A stretch of 64,000 nucleotides of DNA, from NCBI GenBank assembly GCA_937996235.1, contig CALKVK010000006.1, positions 310,001 through 374,000 of the forward strand, in the 5' to 3' direction. Positions 32,198-40,113 of this stretch are shown here, in pieces. Below the pieces are notes generated by a model. It worked only from the letters and a program-made list of their open reading frames with translations. It was not told the DNA's origin and made no database searches. The DNA is from an uncultured bacterium. GTDB lineage: Bacteria; Planctomycetota; JAJSAM01; JAJVHW01. The first letter of the stretch is position 1, and each line of letters begins with the position of its first letter. A program made the position numbers and the translations under genes.

Positions 32198-32542
32198 CTA
32201 CGCGGCCGAGACTGCGGCTTGGGGCGCGCCGAGAGCGCTCACGAGGTCGGCGACGACGGGGCAGTCGTCCACGACGTCCGCGAAGACGGACGCGTCGTGC
32301 GAGATGCGCACGGCGCCGCGGCTGCCGCGGCTGCCGACGGCGCGCACGGCGACGCGGCTCTCGACGACGACGACCGTCAGCGGCGCGTCCGGGTGCGAGA
32401 ACGCGCGGCAGGGACCGAGCGCGCCGAGGGCGGCGCGCACCGGCTCGGGTGCGGGCGAGGAGCCCCAGCCTCGGCGTCCGGCCTCGCCGAACGCGTCCTC
32501 CGCCTGGGTGGTGCCGAACACCACGAAGCCGTCTGCCGCCAT
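32198..32542 (-). CDS. Small hypothetical protein
   Basis: ATG 32542 with GGGAGGAG 5 nt upstream gives 114 residues: MAADGFVVFGTTQAEDAFGE at the start and repeated Val-rich strands (TVVVVESRVAVRAVGSRGSRGAVRISHDASVFADVV). The alternating strand/helix pattern suggests a small alpha/beta domain. No signal peptide or membrane helix is visible. The family is not recognised. It is divergent from ppx/gppA across 211 bp and convergent with the kinase. Confidence 0.65.
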   Translation of the reverse strand: MAADGFVVFGTTQAEDAFGEAGRRGWGSSPAPEPVRAALGALGPCRAFSHPDAPLTVVVVESRVAVRAVGSRGSRGAVRISHDASVFADVVDDCPVVADLVSALGAPQAAVSAA

Positions 32543-32753
32543 GCCGCTCCTCCCGCGCCGTGGGGCGCCCGCCGATCAGGAGCGGGGGCCGCCCGGGCTC
32601 ACGGGCCTCCTCCGCACCCTCCGTATCGCCCCCGGGCCGCAGAACTTTTCGGATGGCCTCGATCCGCACCGGGGCGCGGGCGGCGCGGCGGCGGACGCGC
32701 GCCCTCGGCGAGGGGCGCTCGGGTGTGTCCTCCCGCCCGCCGAGAATGGGAGG

Positions 32754-34268
32754 GTGGGACGCAACGGCCGCGCCGGGGACGAGCGCACCGTCGCGGCGCT
32801 CGACCTCGGCTCGAACAGCTTCCACATGGTCGTCGCCCGCCGTGACGGCGGACGGCTCCATGTCGTGGACAAGCTGCGCGAGCGGGTGGCGCTCGCGGCG
32901 GGGCTCGACGCGTCGGGACGGCTGACCGACGCCGCCGCCGAGCGCGCGCTCGCGTGCCTCGAGCGCTTCGGCCAGCGCCTCCACGACATGCCGTCGCAGG
33001 CGGTCCGCGCCGTCGGCACGAACACGCTGCGGCAGATCCGCGGCGAGTCGTCGTTCCTCGCGCGCGCCGAGAAGGCGCTCGGCCACCCGATCGAGGTCAT
33101 CGGCGGCAAGGAGGAGGCGCGCCTCATCTACCTCGGCGTGGCGCACGACGTGGCCCACGACGCGGAGCGCGGGCGGCGCCTCGTCGTGGACATCGGCGGC
33201 GGCAGCACCGAGCTCGTGGTGGGGGACCGGCTGCTCGTCCGCACCTGCGACAGCCTCTACATGGGGTGCGTCTCGTACGGGCAGCGCTTCTTCGGCGACG
33301 GGCGCATCTCCCGCAACCGCATGGCGCGTGCGCGCATCGCCGCGCGCCGCGAGATCGAGCCGATCCGCCGGCGGTACGCGTCGCTCGGGTGGGAGCACGC
33401 GATCGGCGCGTCGGGGACGATCCTCGCCGTCGAGAAGGTGGTCGTCGCCGCCGGCTGGTGTCCGTCCGGGGTCTCCGCGAAGGCGCTGCGCAAGCTGCGC
33501 AAGACGATCCAGGCGACGCCGTCGGCGTCGGCGCTCGAGCTGCCGGGGCTGACCGAGGACCGCCGCGACGTCATCGCGCCCGGCGTCGCGATCCTGTGCG
33601 CGATCTTCGACAGCCTCGGCATCGACGCGCTCGACACGTCGCAGCACGCGCTCCGCGAGGGGCTGCTCTACGACCTGTTCGGCCGCGAGGACGACGCCGA
33701 CCTGCGCGACGAGACCGTGCGCGCGTTCCAGCGCCGCTACCACGTGGACCGCCGCCAGGCGGCGCGCGTCGAGAGCGTGGCGCTGCGGCTGCTCGCCCGC
33801 GCTGCGCCGGCGTGGCGGCTCGACGCTCCCGCGCACGCGCAGCTCCTCGCGTGGGCCGCGCGCCTGCACGAGATCGGGCTCTCGGTCGCGCGCTCGGGCT
33901 ACCACAAGCACGGCGCCTACCTGGTCGCGAACAGCGACATGCCCGGCTTCTCGCAGGAGGAGCAGCGCGCGCTGGCGGCGCTCGTGCGCACGCACCGCCG
34001 GCGCTTCGAGCCGGGGCTCTTCGCGGAGGTCCCGGAGGCGACGCAGCACGACGTGCGCCGCCTCGCCGTGCTCCTGCGCATCGCGCGCCGCCTGTGCCGC
34101 AGCCGCTCGCCGCGGCCGACGGAGCCCACGCGCATCGTGGTCGAGGGCGACTCCGTGGACCTCGCGTTCCCGGACGGCTGGCTCGACGCGCACCCGCTCT
34201 CGCGCGCCGACCTCGACGAGGAGGCGGAACTGCTGCGCGGGGCCGGGTTCACGCTGCGTTTCGCGTAG
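32754..34268 (+). CDS. ppx: Exopolyphosphatase/pppGpp phosphohydrolase with HD-like C-terminus
   Basis: GTG 32754 gives 504 residues; GGGAGG is directly adjacent, which is close for a Shine-Dalgarno, but no better start exists. The ASKHA-fold motifs of Ppx/GppA are all present: AALDLGSNSFHMVVAR, VIGGKEEARLIYLGV, LVVDIGGGSTELVVG and GASGTILAVEKV. From about residue 320 an HD-like helical domain follows (WAARLHEIGLSVARSGYHKHGAYLVANSD, AALVRTHRRRF), as in E. coli Ppx. It should release phosphate from polyphosphate chains or convert pppGpp to ppGpp; which one dominates cannot be read. Its stop faces that of polyphosphate kinase 32 nt away. Confidence 0.92.
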   Translation: MGRNGRAGDERTVAALDLGSNSFHMVVARRDGGRLHVVDKLRERVALAAGLDASGRLTDAAAERALACLERFGQRLHDMPSQAVRAVGTNTLRQIRGESSFLARAEKALGHPIEVIGGKEEARLIYLGVAHDVAHDAERGRRLVVDIGGGSTELVVGDRLLVRTCDSLYMGCVSYGQRFFGDGRISRNRMARARIAARREIEPIRRRYASLGWEHAIGASGTILAVEKVVVAAGWCPSGVSAKALRKLRKTIQATPSASALELPGLTEDRRDVIAPGVAILCAIFDSLGIDALDTSQHALREGLLYDLFGREDDADLRDETVRAFQRRYHVDRRQAARVESVALRLLARAAPAWRLDAPAHAQLLAWAARLHEIGLSVARSGYHKHGAYLVANSDMPGFSQEEQRALAALVRTHRRRFEPGLFAEVPEATQHDVRRLAVLLRIARRLCRSRSPRPTEPTRIVVEGDSVDLAFPDGWLDAHPLSRADLDEEAELLRGAGFTLRFA

Positions 34269-34299
34269 CGCGCGCCCGCCCGCGTCGCGCGCGGCGCGT

Positions 34300-36483
34300 T
34301 CAGTCGGCGAGGCGCTCGAGCAGTTGCTCCTGCGCCGAGACGGCGTGCTTCCCGCGCGCGACGCGCGTGTAGGCGCCGTCCGCGTCGAGACGCCACGCCT
34401 GCAGGTCGTCCTCGAGATACGGCTGCAGGCCCTCGTCGATGACGCGCTGCCGCAGGCGCGGGTCCTCGATCGGGAAGCAGGTCTCGACGCGCCGCAGCAG
34501 GTTGCGCGACATCCAGTCGGCGCTCGCGCAGAAGACGCGCTCCTCGCCGCCCGCGTGGAACCAGTACGCCCGCGAGTGTTCGAGGAAGCGCCCGACGATC
34601 GAGCGCACGGTGATCGTCTCGGAGAGGCCCTTCACGCCGGGCCGCAGGCAGCAGATGCCGCGCACGACGAGGTCGATGCGCACGCCCGCCTGCGACGCGG
34701 CGTAGAGCTCGTCGATGATCCCGCGCTCGCTGAGCGAGTTCATGCGCGCCACGATCCGCGCGGGACGCCCCGCGCGCGCCTCGGCGGCCTCGAAGCGGAT
34801 CATCTCGAAGAGCGTCTTGCGCAGCGTGAAGGGCGACTCGAGCAGCTTCTGCAGACGCGACGGGCGGCCGAGACCCGTGAGTTGCAGGAAGATGCGGTGC
34901 ACGTCCTCGCCGAACTCGCGGTTCGCGGTCAGCAGGCTGAAGTCCGTGTACGCGCGCACCGTGCCCGTGTGGTAGTTGCCGGTGCCGAGGTGCACGTAGC
35001 GCCGCAGGCGGCGGCCCTCGCGGCGCACGATCATCAGCATCTTCGCGTGGGTCTTGTAGCCCACGATGCCGTAGACGACGTTCGCGCCGACCTCCTCGAG
35101 GCGCGTCGCGAGGTCGATGTTGGCGGCCTCGTCGAAGCGCGCGCGCAGCTCGACGAGCGCCGTCACCTGCTTGCCCGCGCGCGCCGCGTCCACGAGCGCC
35201 TCGACGAGCGGCGAGCCGGCCTCGGTGCGGTAGAGCGTCTGCTTGATCGCGAGCACCGCGGGGTCGGACGCCGCGCGCCGCAGCATCTCGACGACCGGCG
35301 CGAACGACTCGTACGGGTGGTGCAGCAGGAGGTCGCCGCGGCGCAGCGTGTCGAAGACGTCGCGCTCCGCCTTCATACGGCGCGGCAGACCCGGGACGAA
35401 CGGCCGGTACTTGAGGTCCTGGCGATCGACCATCGCGTAGAGCGCGGAGAGCCGGACCAGGTTGACGGGGCCGTCGGTGCGGTAGAGGTCGGTCGGCTCG
35501 AGCTCCGTCTGCTCGAGCAGGAACTCGGTCGCGTCCTCGGGGCAGTTGTCCGCCACCTCGAGCCGCACCGCCGCGCCGAAGCGGCGGCTCGGCAGCTCGC
35601 CCTTGAGGGCGTGGAGCAGGTTCTCGACCTCCTCCTCGTCCACCCACAGGTTGCTGTTGCGCGTGACGCGGAACTGGTAGCAGCCCGTCACGTGCATGCC
35701 GGGGAACAGCTCCGCGACGTGCTCGTGGATGACGGACGAGAGCAGCGCGAAGTCGTGCGTGCGGCCGGCGACGCTCGGCGGGATCGCGATCAGGCGCGGC
35801 AGCGCACGCGGCACCTGCACGACCGCCATGCCGATCTCGCGTCCGAACGCGTCCGTGCCCTCCACGCGCACGATGAAGTTGAGGCTCTTGTTGAGCACCT
35901 TCGGGAACGGGTGCGCGGGGTCGAGGCCGATCGGCGTCAGCACGGGCATGACGTCGTCGCGGAAGTAGCGCCGGAGCCACGCCTGCGTGCGCTTGCCCCA
36001 CGCCGCGCGGCGCACGATGCGGATGCCCTCTTCCTCGAGTGCGGGCAGCAGCGTCTCGTTGAGGACGCGGTACTGCTCCTTCACGAGCGCGTGCGCCGTC
36101 TCGCCGACCAGCTCGAGCGTCTCGCGCGGCGTGCGACCGTCGAACGTCGGCGAGTTCAGCTCGTACGCGATCTGCTGCTTGAGACCGGCGACGCGCACCT
36201 CGAAGAACTCGTCGAGGTTCGAGCTGCAGATCGTGAGGAAGCGCAGCCGCTCGAGCAGCGGCAGCGACGCGTCCTTCGCCTGCTCGAGCACACGCCGGTC
36301 GAACGCGAGCACGCTCTGTTCGCGGTTGATGTACGCGGACGGCGCGTTGCGCGGCGCAACGAACGCGGGCGCAGACGGGTCGAGCGCCTCCGGCTCCGGA
36401 GGACGCGGCGCGTCGAGCGCGCGGCGCTCGGCCGCGCGCTTCGACGCCTTGTCCTTCCCGCGGGTGCCGCGTTCACGCTTCAC
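34300..36483 (-). CDS. ppk1: Polyphosphate kinase 1
   Basis: GTG at 36483 gives 727 residues, near the family norm of about 690-720. The frame extends upstream but the extra part lacks homology-like sequence. The order is a basic N-terminal tail, the N domain (INREQSVLAFDRRVLEQAKD, LTICSSNLDEFFEVRVAG), the head domain and two phospholipase-D-like C domains. The phosphorylated His is His479 in GYKTHAKMLMI. The second histidine-site region is rendered as GICCLRPGV. HLGTGNYH and FCASADWMSRNLLRRVE are also conserved. It makes polyphosphate from ATP at the membrane. Its convergent neighbour degrades the same polymer. Confidence 0.95.
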   Translation of the reverse strand: MKRERGTRGKDKASKRAAERRALDAPRPPEPEALDPSAPAFVAPRNAPSAYINREQSVLAFDRRVLEQAKDASLPLLERLRFLTICSSNLDEFFEVRVAGLKQQIAYELNSPTFDGRTPRETLELVGETAHALVKEQYRVLNETLLPALEEEGIRIVRRAAWGKRTQAWLRRYFRDDVMPVLTPIGLDPAHPFPKVLNKSLNFIVRVEGTDAFGREIGMAVVQVPRALPRLIAIPPSVAGRTHDFALLSSVIHEHVAELFPGMHVTGCYQFRVTRNSNLWVDEEEVENLLHALKGELPSRRFGAAVRLEVADNCPEDATEFLLEQTELEPTDLYRTDGPVNLVRLSALYAMVDRQDLKYRPFVPGLPRRMKAERDVFDTLRRGDLLLHHPYESFAPVVEMLRRAASDPAVLAIKQTLYRTEAGSPLVEALVDAARAGKQVTALVELRARFDEAANIDLATRLEEVGANVVYGIVGYKTHAKMLMIVRREGRRLRRYVHLGTGNYHTGTVRAYTDFSLLTANREFGEDVHRIFLQLTGLGRPSRLQKLLESPFTLRKTLFEMIRFEAAEARAGRPARIVARMNSLSERGIIDELYAASQAGVRIDLVVRGICCLRPGVKGLSETITVRSIVGRFLEHSRAYWFHAGGEERVFCASADWMSRNLLRRVETCFPIEDPRLRQRVIDEGLQPYLEDDLQAWRLDADGAYTRVARGKHAVSAQEQLLERLAD

Positions 36484-36620
36484 CCGCGGGATTGTCGGCC
36501 GGGCGGAGCGCCGCGCGCGAACGGATCCGAGGCGCACACGCGGCCTTGGCTCCGTCTTCACGCGGGCTTCGGAATGCGCGGGAGCCTGCGCCCCGGCCTG
36601 CGCGGCTCCCGCGACAGCCG

Positions 36621-37538
36621 TCACACGAACGCGGCCGCGGCGGCGTCCACGCGCTCGAGCGCCGTGGGGCCGAGGCGCCGCAGCGTCTCCCGGAACTCCG
36701 GGTGCGTCATGCCGGAGCCGAGGAAGGTCCAGCGCAGGGCCTGGTGCTGCTGCGCGACCACGGCTTCGCGCTCGGGCGCCGCCAGGCGCCGCCCGGACGC
36801 CGCCTCGAGCGCGTCCACGTCGAGGCCCGCCTGCGCGTGCAGGCCGGCGTCGAGGAACCCACCGATCGCCAGGTACTCGTCGACGGCGCGCTCGAGGGCG
36901 GCCTCGTCGCGGCCCTCGGCGAGCGCGGCGACCATCAGCGTGTCGAGCTTCGCGTGCTGCGCCTCCTCCATCCAGTGGTGGCGCAGGAGCCGCACGAACA
37001 GCGGGTCGAGCCCCAACGTGTCGCGCACGCTCTCGACGAAGTGCCGCTGCGTCATCCACTCGATGTGCAGGATCGCGAGCGCCACGGCGAGCGGGTCGTG
37101 CGCGAGCACCGCGCGCCCGATCTCGTCGGCCGGGCCGATGACGCCGCAGGCGACGGGGAAGCCGGCGCGGAATGCGCTGCGGAAGCGCTTGAACAGCTCG
37201 ATGTGCTTCGCCTCCTCCGAGGCGAACGTCAGGAACGCGCGCACGCGCTGGTCGTCGCCCTCGAGGTGCGGCCGCACGTGGTCGAGCACGAACGGCAGGA
37301 TGAACTCCTCGACGATCCCGAACATGCACAGGTAGTCGTGGCCGCGGATCTGGTTGAGCAGCAGCCGCTCGCGGGCGAACAGCGTCGTCAGGTCCGCCGT
37401 CCGCGCCAGCGACTCGGGCAGGAACGGCAGCGCGAAGTCGAGCTGCCGCCCGCCGATCACGTCGTCCACGGTCCACGCGACCTGTTCCGACGCGGCGAGC
37501 GCGCTCTCGTACGTGTACGTCGTCTGCATCGTGGGCAT
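36621..37538 (-). CDS. Ferritin-like diiron protein (possible AurF-type oxygenase)
   Basis: ATG 37538 with GGAGAT upstream gives 305 residues. All-helical sequence carries the carboxylate-His pattern of dinuclear iron proteins: GIVEEFILPFVL, FASEEAKHIELFKRF, ILHIEWMTQRHF and HHWMEEAQHAKLD. The two ExxH motifs (EEAKH and EEAQH) and the extra Glu in the intervening helices fit a four-helix-bundle diiron site. AurF-like N-oxygenases and related desaturase-type proteins have this arrangement. A redox or oxygenation function is probable, the substrate unknown. It is divergent from an OsmC peroxidase across an unusual palindrome, so a shared oxidative-stress control is plausible. Confidence 0.65.
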   Translation of the reverse strand: MPTMQTTYTYESALAASEQVAWTVDDVIGGRQLDFALPFLPESLARTADLTTLFARERLLLNQIRGHDYLCMFGIVEEFILPFVLDHVRPHLEGDDQRVRAFLTFASEEAKHIELFKRFRSAFRAGFPVACGVIGPADEIGRAVLAHDPLAVALAILHIEWMTQRHFVESVRDTLGLDPLFVRLLRHHWMEEAQHAKLDTLMVAALAEGRDEAALERAVDEYLAIGGFLDAGLHAQAGLDVDALEAASGRRLAAPEREAVVAQQHQALRWTFLGSGMTHPEFRETLRRLGPTALERVDAAAAAFV

Positions 37539-37596
37539 CTCGATCTCCTCTCGGCCCGCCGGAACTGCCGCCGATGTGCGGTGTGCGGGCTCGGAA

Positions 37597-37684
37597 GCGG
37601 GAACACGGCCCGGGCCGCGGAGCCGCAGCGGTTCTCGCGATCGCGGGACGATTGCGGTCTCCGGCTGCGGGCCGTGTTCCTCCC
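37597..37684. promoter_or_regulatory. Long imperfect palindrome between diiron and osmC genes
   Basis: Perfect 12-bp arms GGAACACGGCCC (37600-37611) and GGGCCGTGTTCC (37669-37680) are symmetrical about position 37640. Inside them GGAG and CCGCA blocks pair with their complements across a 1-nt bulge, and the centre is the palindrome CGCGATCGCG (37636-37645). The whole roughly 81-bp structure fills the 187-bp region between the two divergent starts. It could be an operator for a dimeric regulator serving both genes, or an RNA hairpin in a leader. Confidence 0.6.
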
Positions 37685-37725
37685 GGTGAACGCGGGCACG
37701 AACCCCCCCCGCACCAGGAGATGCG

Positions 37726-38289
37726 ATGCAGACCACAGCGAACGAGACGACCGTCAACGGAATCGATGTCGAGGGCCTGCGCGGCGCCGCCGCGGCGATC
37801 GCCGCGGACCCGCGCGAGGGCGCCGTGAGCTTCGACGTGGCAACGACGTGGAAGGGCGGCACGCGCAGCGAGACGCACGTGCGCGGCTACGGGATCGGGG
37901 GGCGCGCGGTGGCGCGCGAGTTCCGCTTCGCGAGCGACGAGCCGCACGAGCTGTTCGGCGGCAACACCGCGCCGAACCCGCAGGAGTACCTCATGGGTGC
38001 GCTGTGCGCGTGCATGACGGTCGGCTACGTCGCGGGCGCCGCGCTGCGCGGCATCCGCCTCGACGGCCTCGAGATCCGCTGCAGCGGAGCGCTCGACCTG
38101 CGCGGCTTCCTCGGCATCGACCCCGAGGTCGCGCCGGGGTACGAGACGCTGCGCGTGAGCGTCCGCATCCGGGGCGACGCCACCCCCGAGCAGTTCGAGG
38201 AGATCCACGCGGCCGTGCGCGCCACGTCGCCGAACTTCTTCAACCTGTCGCGGCCGATCGCGATCGAGGACGAGCTGATCGTCGGCTGA
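37726..38289 (+). CDS. OsmC-family peroxidase-like protein
   Basis: ATG 37726 with AGGAG 4 nt upstream gives 187 residues. It has the OsmC fold signature: VATTWKGGTRSETHVRGYGIGG, FASDEPHELFGGNTAPNPQEYLMGALCACMTVGYVAGA (Cys94 and Cys96) and SVRIRGDATPEQFEEIHAAVRATSPNFFNL. In classical OsmC/Ohr the second redox Cys lies in this last segment, but here it is replaced (TSPNFFNL), so the canonical two-Cys peroxidase cycle is altered. Cys94/Cys96 could provide an alternative pair. It probably acts on organic hydroperoxides or a similar thiol chemistry. Two strong hairpins terminate it. Confidence 0.85.
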   Translation: MQTTANETTVNGIDVEGLRGAAAAIAADPREGAVSFDVATTWKGGTRSETHVRGYGIGGRAVAREFRFASDEPHELFGGNTAPNPQEYLMGALCACMTVGYVAGAALRGIRLDGLEIRCSGALDLRGFLGIDPEVAPGYETLRVSVRIRGDATPEQFEEIHAAVRATSPNFFNLSRPIAIEDELIVG

Positions 38290-38296
38290 GCGCGAG

Positions 38297-38344
38297 GGGC
38301 CGGGTGCACCGGCCCGGGCGCGCCGGACCTCGTCCGGCGCGCCC
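38297..38344 (+). terminator. Two tandem hairpins after osmC
   Basis: The first hairpin has 7-bp arms GGGCCGG/CCGGCCC (38297-38315, loop GTGCA). The second has 13-bp perfect arms GGGCGCGCCGGAC/GTCCGGCGCGCCC (38316-38344, loop CTC). Both begin within 55 nt of the osmC stop. There is no U-tract, but stem strength makes termination likely. Confidence 0.7.
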
Positions 38345-38481
38345 ACGCACCCTCCGGATCTCGTTGGACGACGACCTGCGGGGCGCTCATGATCGGCGCC
38401 CCTTTCCGCCGACACGGGGGGGTCCGGGCGAGCCGTCCGGACGTCATGTGCGCCGGCCCGGCAGCCGGCCGGGAGCCGTCC

Positions 38482-38676
38482 ATGTCGATCCACGACCGTC
38501 GTTCCGAGCTGCGCCCGATCGGCCGCGGCACGCTGCACACCTCGCCGTTCGCGCCGCACGCGCGCCACGACTCCGTCCGCGCCTGGGCGCGCGGCACGCG
38601 GGTCGACGCGCCGCGTCCGGCGGCGGTGGACGCGTCGCGGCGCCTCGCCCGCGGTGCGAACGCGCCGCAGCGCTGA
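38482..38676 (+). CDS. Doubtful small Arg-rich protein
   Basis: This 64-codon frame from ATG 38482 (MSIHDRRSELRPIGRGTLH) is Arg/Ala/His-rich. No clear Shine-Dalgarno or domain is present. It could be a small basic protein or chance. The rest of 38345-38750 shows only an SD-bearing approach to the msrB-like gene. Confidence 0.25.
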   Translation: MSIHDRRSELRPIGRGTLHTSPFAPHARHDSVRAWARGTRVDAPRPAAVDASRRLARGANAPQR

Positions 38677-38750
38677 AACTCACGCGTCAGACCGTCCGTC
38701 GCGGGAATGTCGCGGCGGCCCCGCGCTGTTCTCGCGTCCGGAGGTTCCGG

Positions 38751-39347
38751 ATGCGCGCGCCGTTCCCGTCACTCGCCCTGCTGGTCGTCGTCGCAGCCAC
38801 CGCCGCGTGCGGAGCGGCGGTCTCGTCCGGAAGGGCTCCGCTTCCCGCTCCCGAGGCGGATGCCGGCACGCCGGCGCCCGCCGCCACGCCCGAGAACGCT
38901 CTTGCCTCCGCGCCGGCCCAGGCCGGGACTCCGATCGGTTCCGATCGCGCGGAAGGCAAGGTCGTCCTCAGCGACGGCGAGTGGCGCGCGCGGCTGACGC
39001 CCGAGCAGTACCACGTGCTGCGCGAGAAGGGCACCGAGCGCGCGGGCACCGGCAAGTACTGGATGACGACCACCCTCGGCACCTACGTGTGCGCCGGGTG
39101 CGGTGCGCCGCTCTTCGTCTCCGACGCGAAGTTCCCGTCGGAGTGCGGCTGGCCCGCGTTCTTCGAGCCGGTCACGAAGGACGCGCTCGCCGAGCACCGC
39201 GACCTCAGTCACGGCATGATCCGCACCGAGGTCACCTGCGCGCGCTGCGGCGGGCACCTGGGTCACGTCTTCGACGACGGGCCGCCGCCGACGGGCCTGC
39301 GCTACTGCATCAACTCCGCGGCGGTCGAGCTGCGCGCCAAGGAGTGA
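38751..39347 (+). CDS. msrB: Lipoprotein methionine-R-sulfoxide reductase (MsrB)
   Basis: ATG 38751 with GGAGG 6 nt upstream gives 198 residues. A lipoprotein signal ends at Cys20 (ATAAC), then a Pro/Ala linker leads to the MsrB domain from about residue 70 (EWRARLTPEQYHVLREKGTERAGTGKYW). Structural zinc ligands are Cys114/Cys117 (VCAGCG) and Cys163/Cys166 (CARCG). Catalytic Cys186 is in RYCINS, and Cys132 in SECGWPAFF lies at the position often used for the resolving Cys. An exported, lipid-anchored MsrB repairs oxidised methionine in envelope proteins. This fits the OsmC/diiron neighbours. The electron donor is not encoded nearby. Confidence 0.92.
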   Translation: MRAPFPSLALLVVVAATAACGAAVSSGRAPLPAPEADAGTPAPAATPENALASAPAQAGTPIGSDRAEGKVVLSDGEWRARLTPEQYHVLREKGTERAGTGKYWMTTTLGTYVCAGCGAPLFVSDAKFPSECGWPAFFEPVTKDALAEHRDLSHGMIRTEVTCARCGGHLGHVFDDGPPPTGLRYCINSAAVELRAKE

Positions 39348-39419
39348 GCGCGCAGGACTGAGCGCAGAGCTGCGGGCGACCCGCGCGGGATCCGCCGTCC
39401 GTCGCCGCGTCGCCGCGCG

Positions 39420-39446
39420 TAGATTCGGACGTCACGGAGGACGTCC
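39420..39446 (+). promoter_or_regulatory. Promoter and SD-sequestering hairpin of the molybdenum hydroxylase operon
   Basis: TAGATT (39420-39425) is a plausible -10. A small hairpin with arms GGACGT (39427-39432) and ACGTCC (39441-39446) places the Shine-Dalgarno GGAGG (39436-39440) in its loop, directly before ATG 39447. Whether the hairpin regulates translation is open; its 6-bp stem is short. Confidence 0.4.
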
Positions 39447-40112
39447 ATGAGCGGGAGAGAGCGCGGCGAGCGGCGCGGTGTCACACGGCGCGGGCTCCTG
39501 AAGGGCGCCGGCGCGGCGGCCGCGGCGGGCGTGATCGCGCGGCCGGCCGCCGCGCTCGCGCAGCACGCCGACGACGGCGTCGAGATCGCGGGTCCCGGAC
39601 CCGTGCACCTGGTGCTGCGCGTCAACGGCGCCGCGCGCGAGGTCGAGGTCGAGCCGCGGCGCACGCTGCTCGACGCGCTGCGCGGCGACCTCGACCTGAC
39701 CGGCGCGAAGCGCGTCTGCGACCGCGGCACCTGCGGCGCGTGCACGATCTGGCTCGACGGCGCACCCGCCTACGCGTGCAGCGTGCTCGCGATCGAGGCG
39801 GTCGGGAGCGAGATCACCACGATCGAAGGACTCGGCACACCGGCTGCGCCGCACCCGATGCAGGCCGCGTTCGCGCGCCGCGACGCGCTGCAGTGCGGCT
39901 TCTGCACGCCGGGCTTCGTGATGGCGTGCGCGTGGGCCGCCGAGACGCACGGCGCCGCGCTCGACGACGCCACGCTGCGCCGCTCCGTCTGCGGCAACCT
40001 GTGCCGCTGCGGCACGTACCCGCACGTCGTGCAGGCGGCGCTCGAGGGCGCGCGCGAGATGACGGCGGCGCGCGACTCCGGCGCCGGCGACGGCGCGAAG
40101 GGCGGACGCTGA
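39447..40112 (+). CDS. Xanthine-dehydrogenase-type 2Fe-2S subunit with Tat signal
   Basis: The product has 221 residues. A twin-arginine signal (TRRGLLKG at residues 13-20) is followed by a hydrophobic Ala/Gly stretch. The N-terminal ferredoxin domain binds the first cluster through CDRGTCGAC ... YACS. The second all-helical domain binds the other through QCGFCTPGF ... CGNLCRCGTY. These are the diagnostic Cys patterns of the small subunit of molybdenum hydroxylases (XdhC/CoxS/IorA type). A Tat signal on this subunit implies a folded, exported enzyme, with the other subunits hitch-hiking. It is first in an operon, with the Mo subunit starting 1 nt after its stop. Confidence 0.93.
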   Translation: MSGRERGERRGVTRRGLLKGAGAAAAAGVIARPAAALAQHADDGVEIAGPGPVHLVLRVNGAAREVEVEPRRTLLDALRGDLDLTGAKRVCDRGTCGACTIWLDGAPAYACSVLAIEAVGSEITTIEGLGTPAAPHPMQAAFARRDALQCGFCTPGFVMACAWAAETHGAALDDATLRRSVCGNLCRCGTYPHVVQAALEGAREMTAARDSGAGDGAKGGR

Positions 40113-40113
40113 G

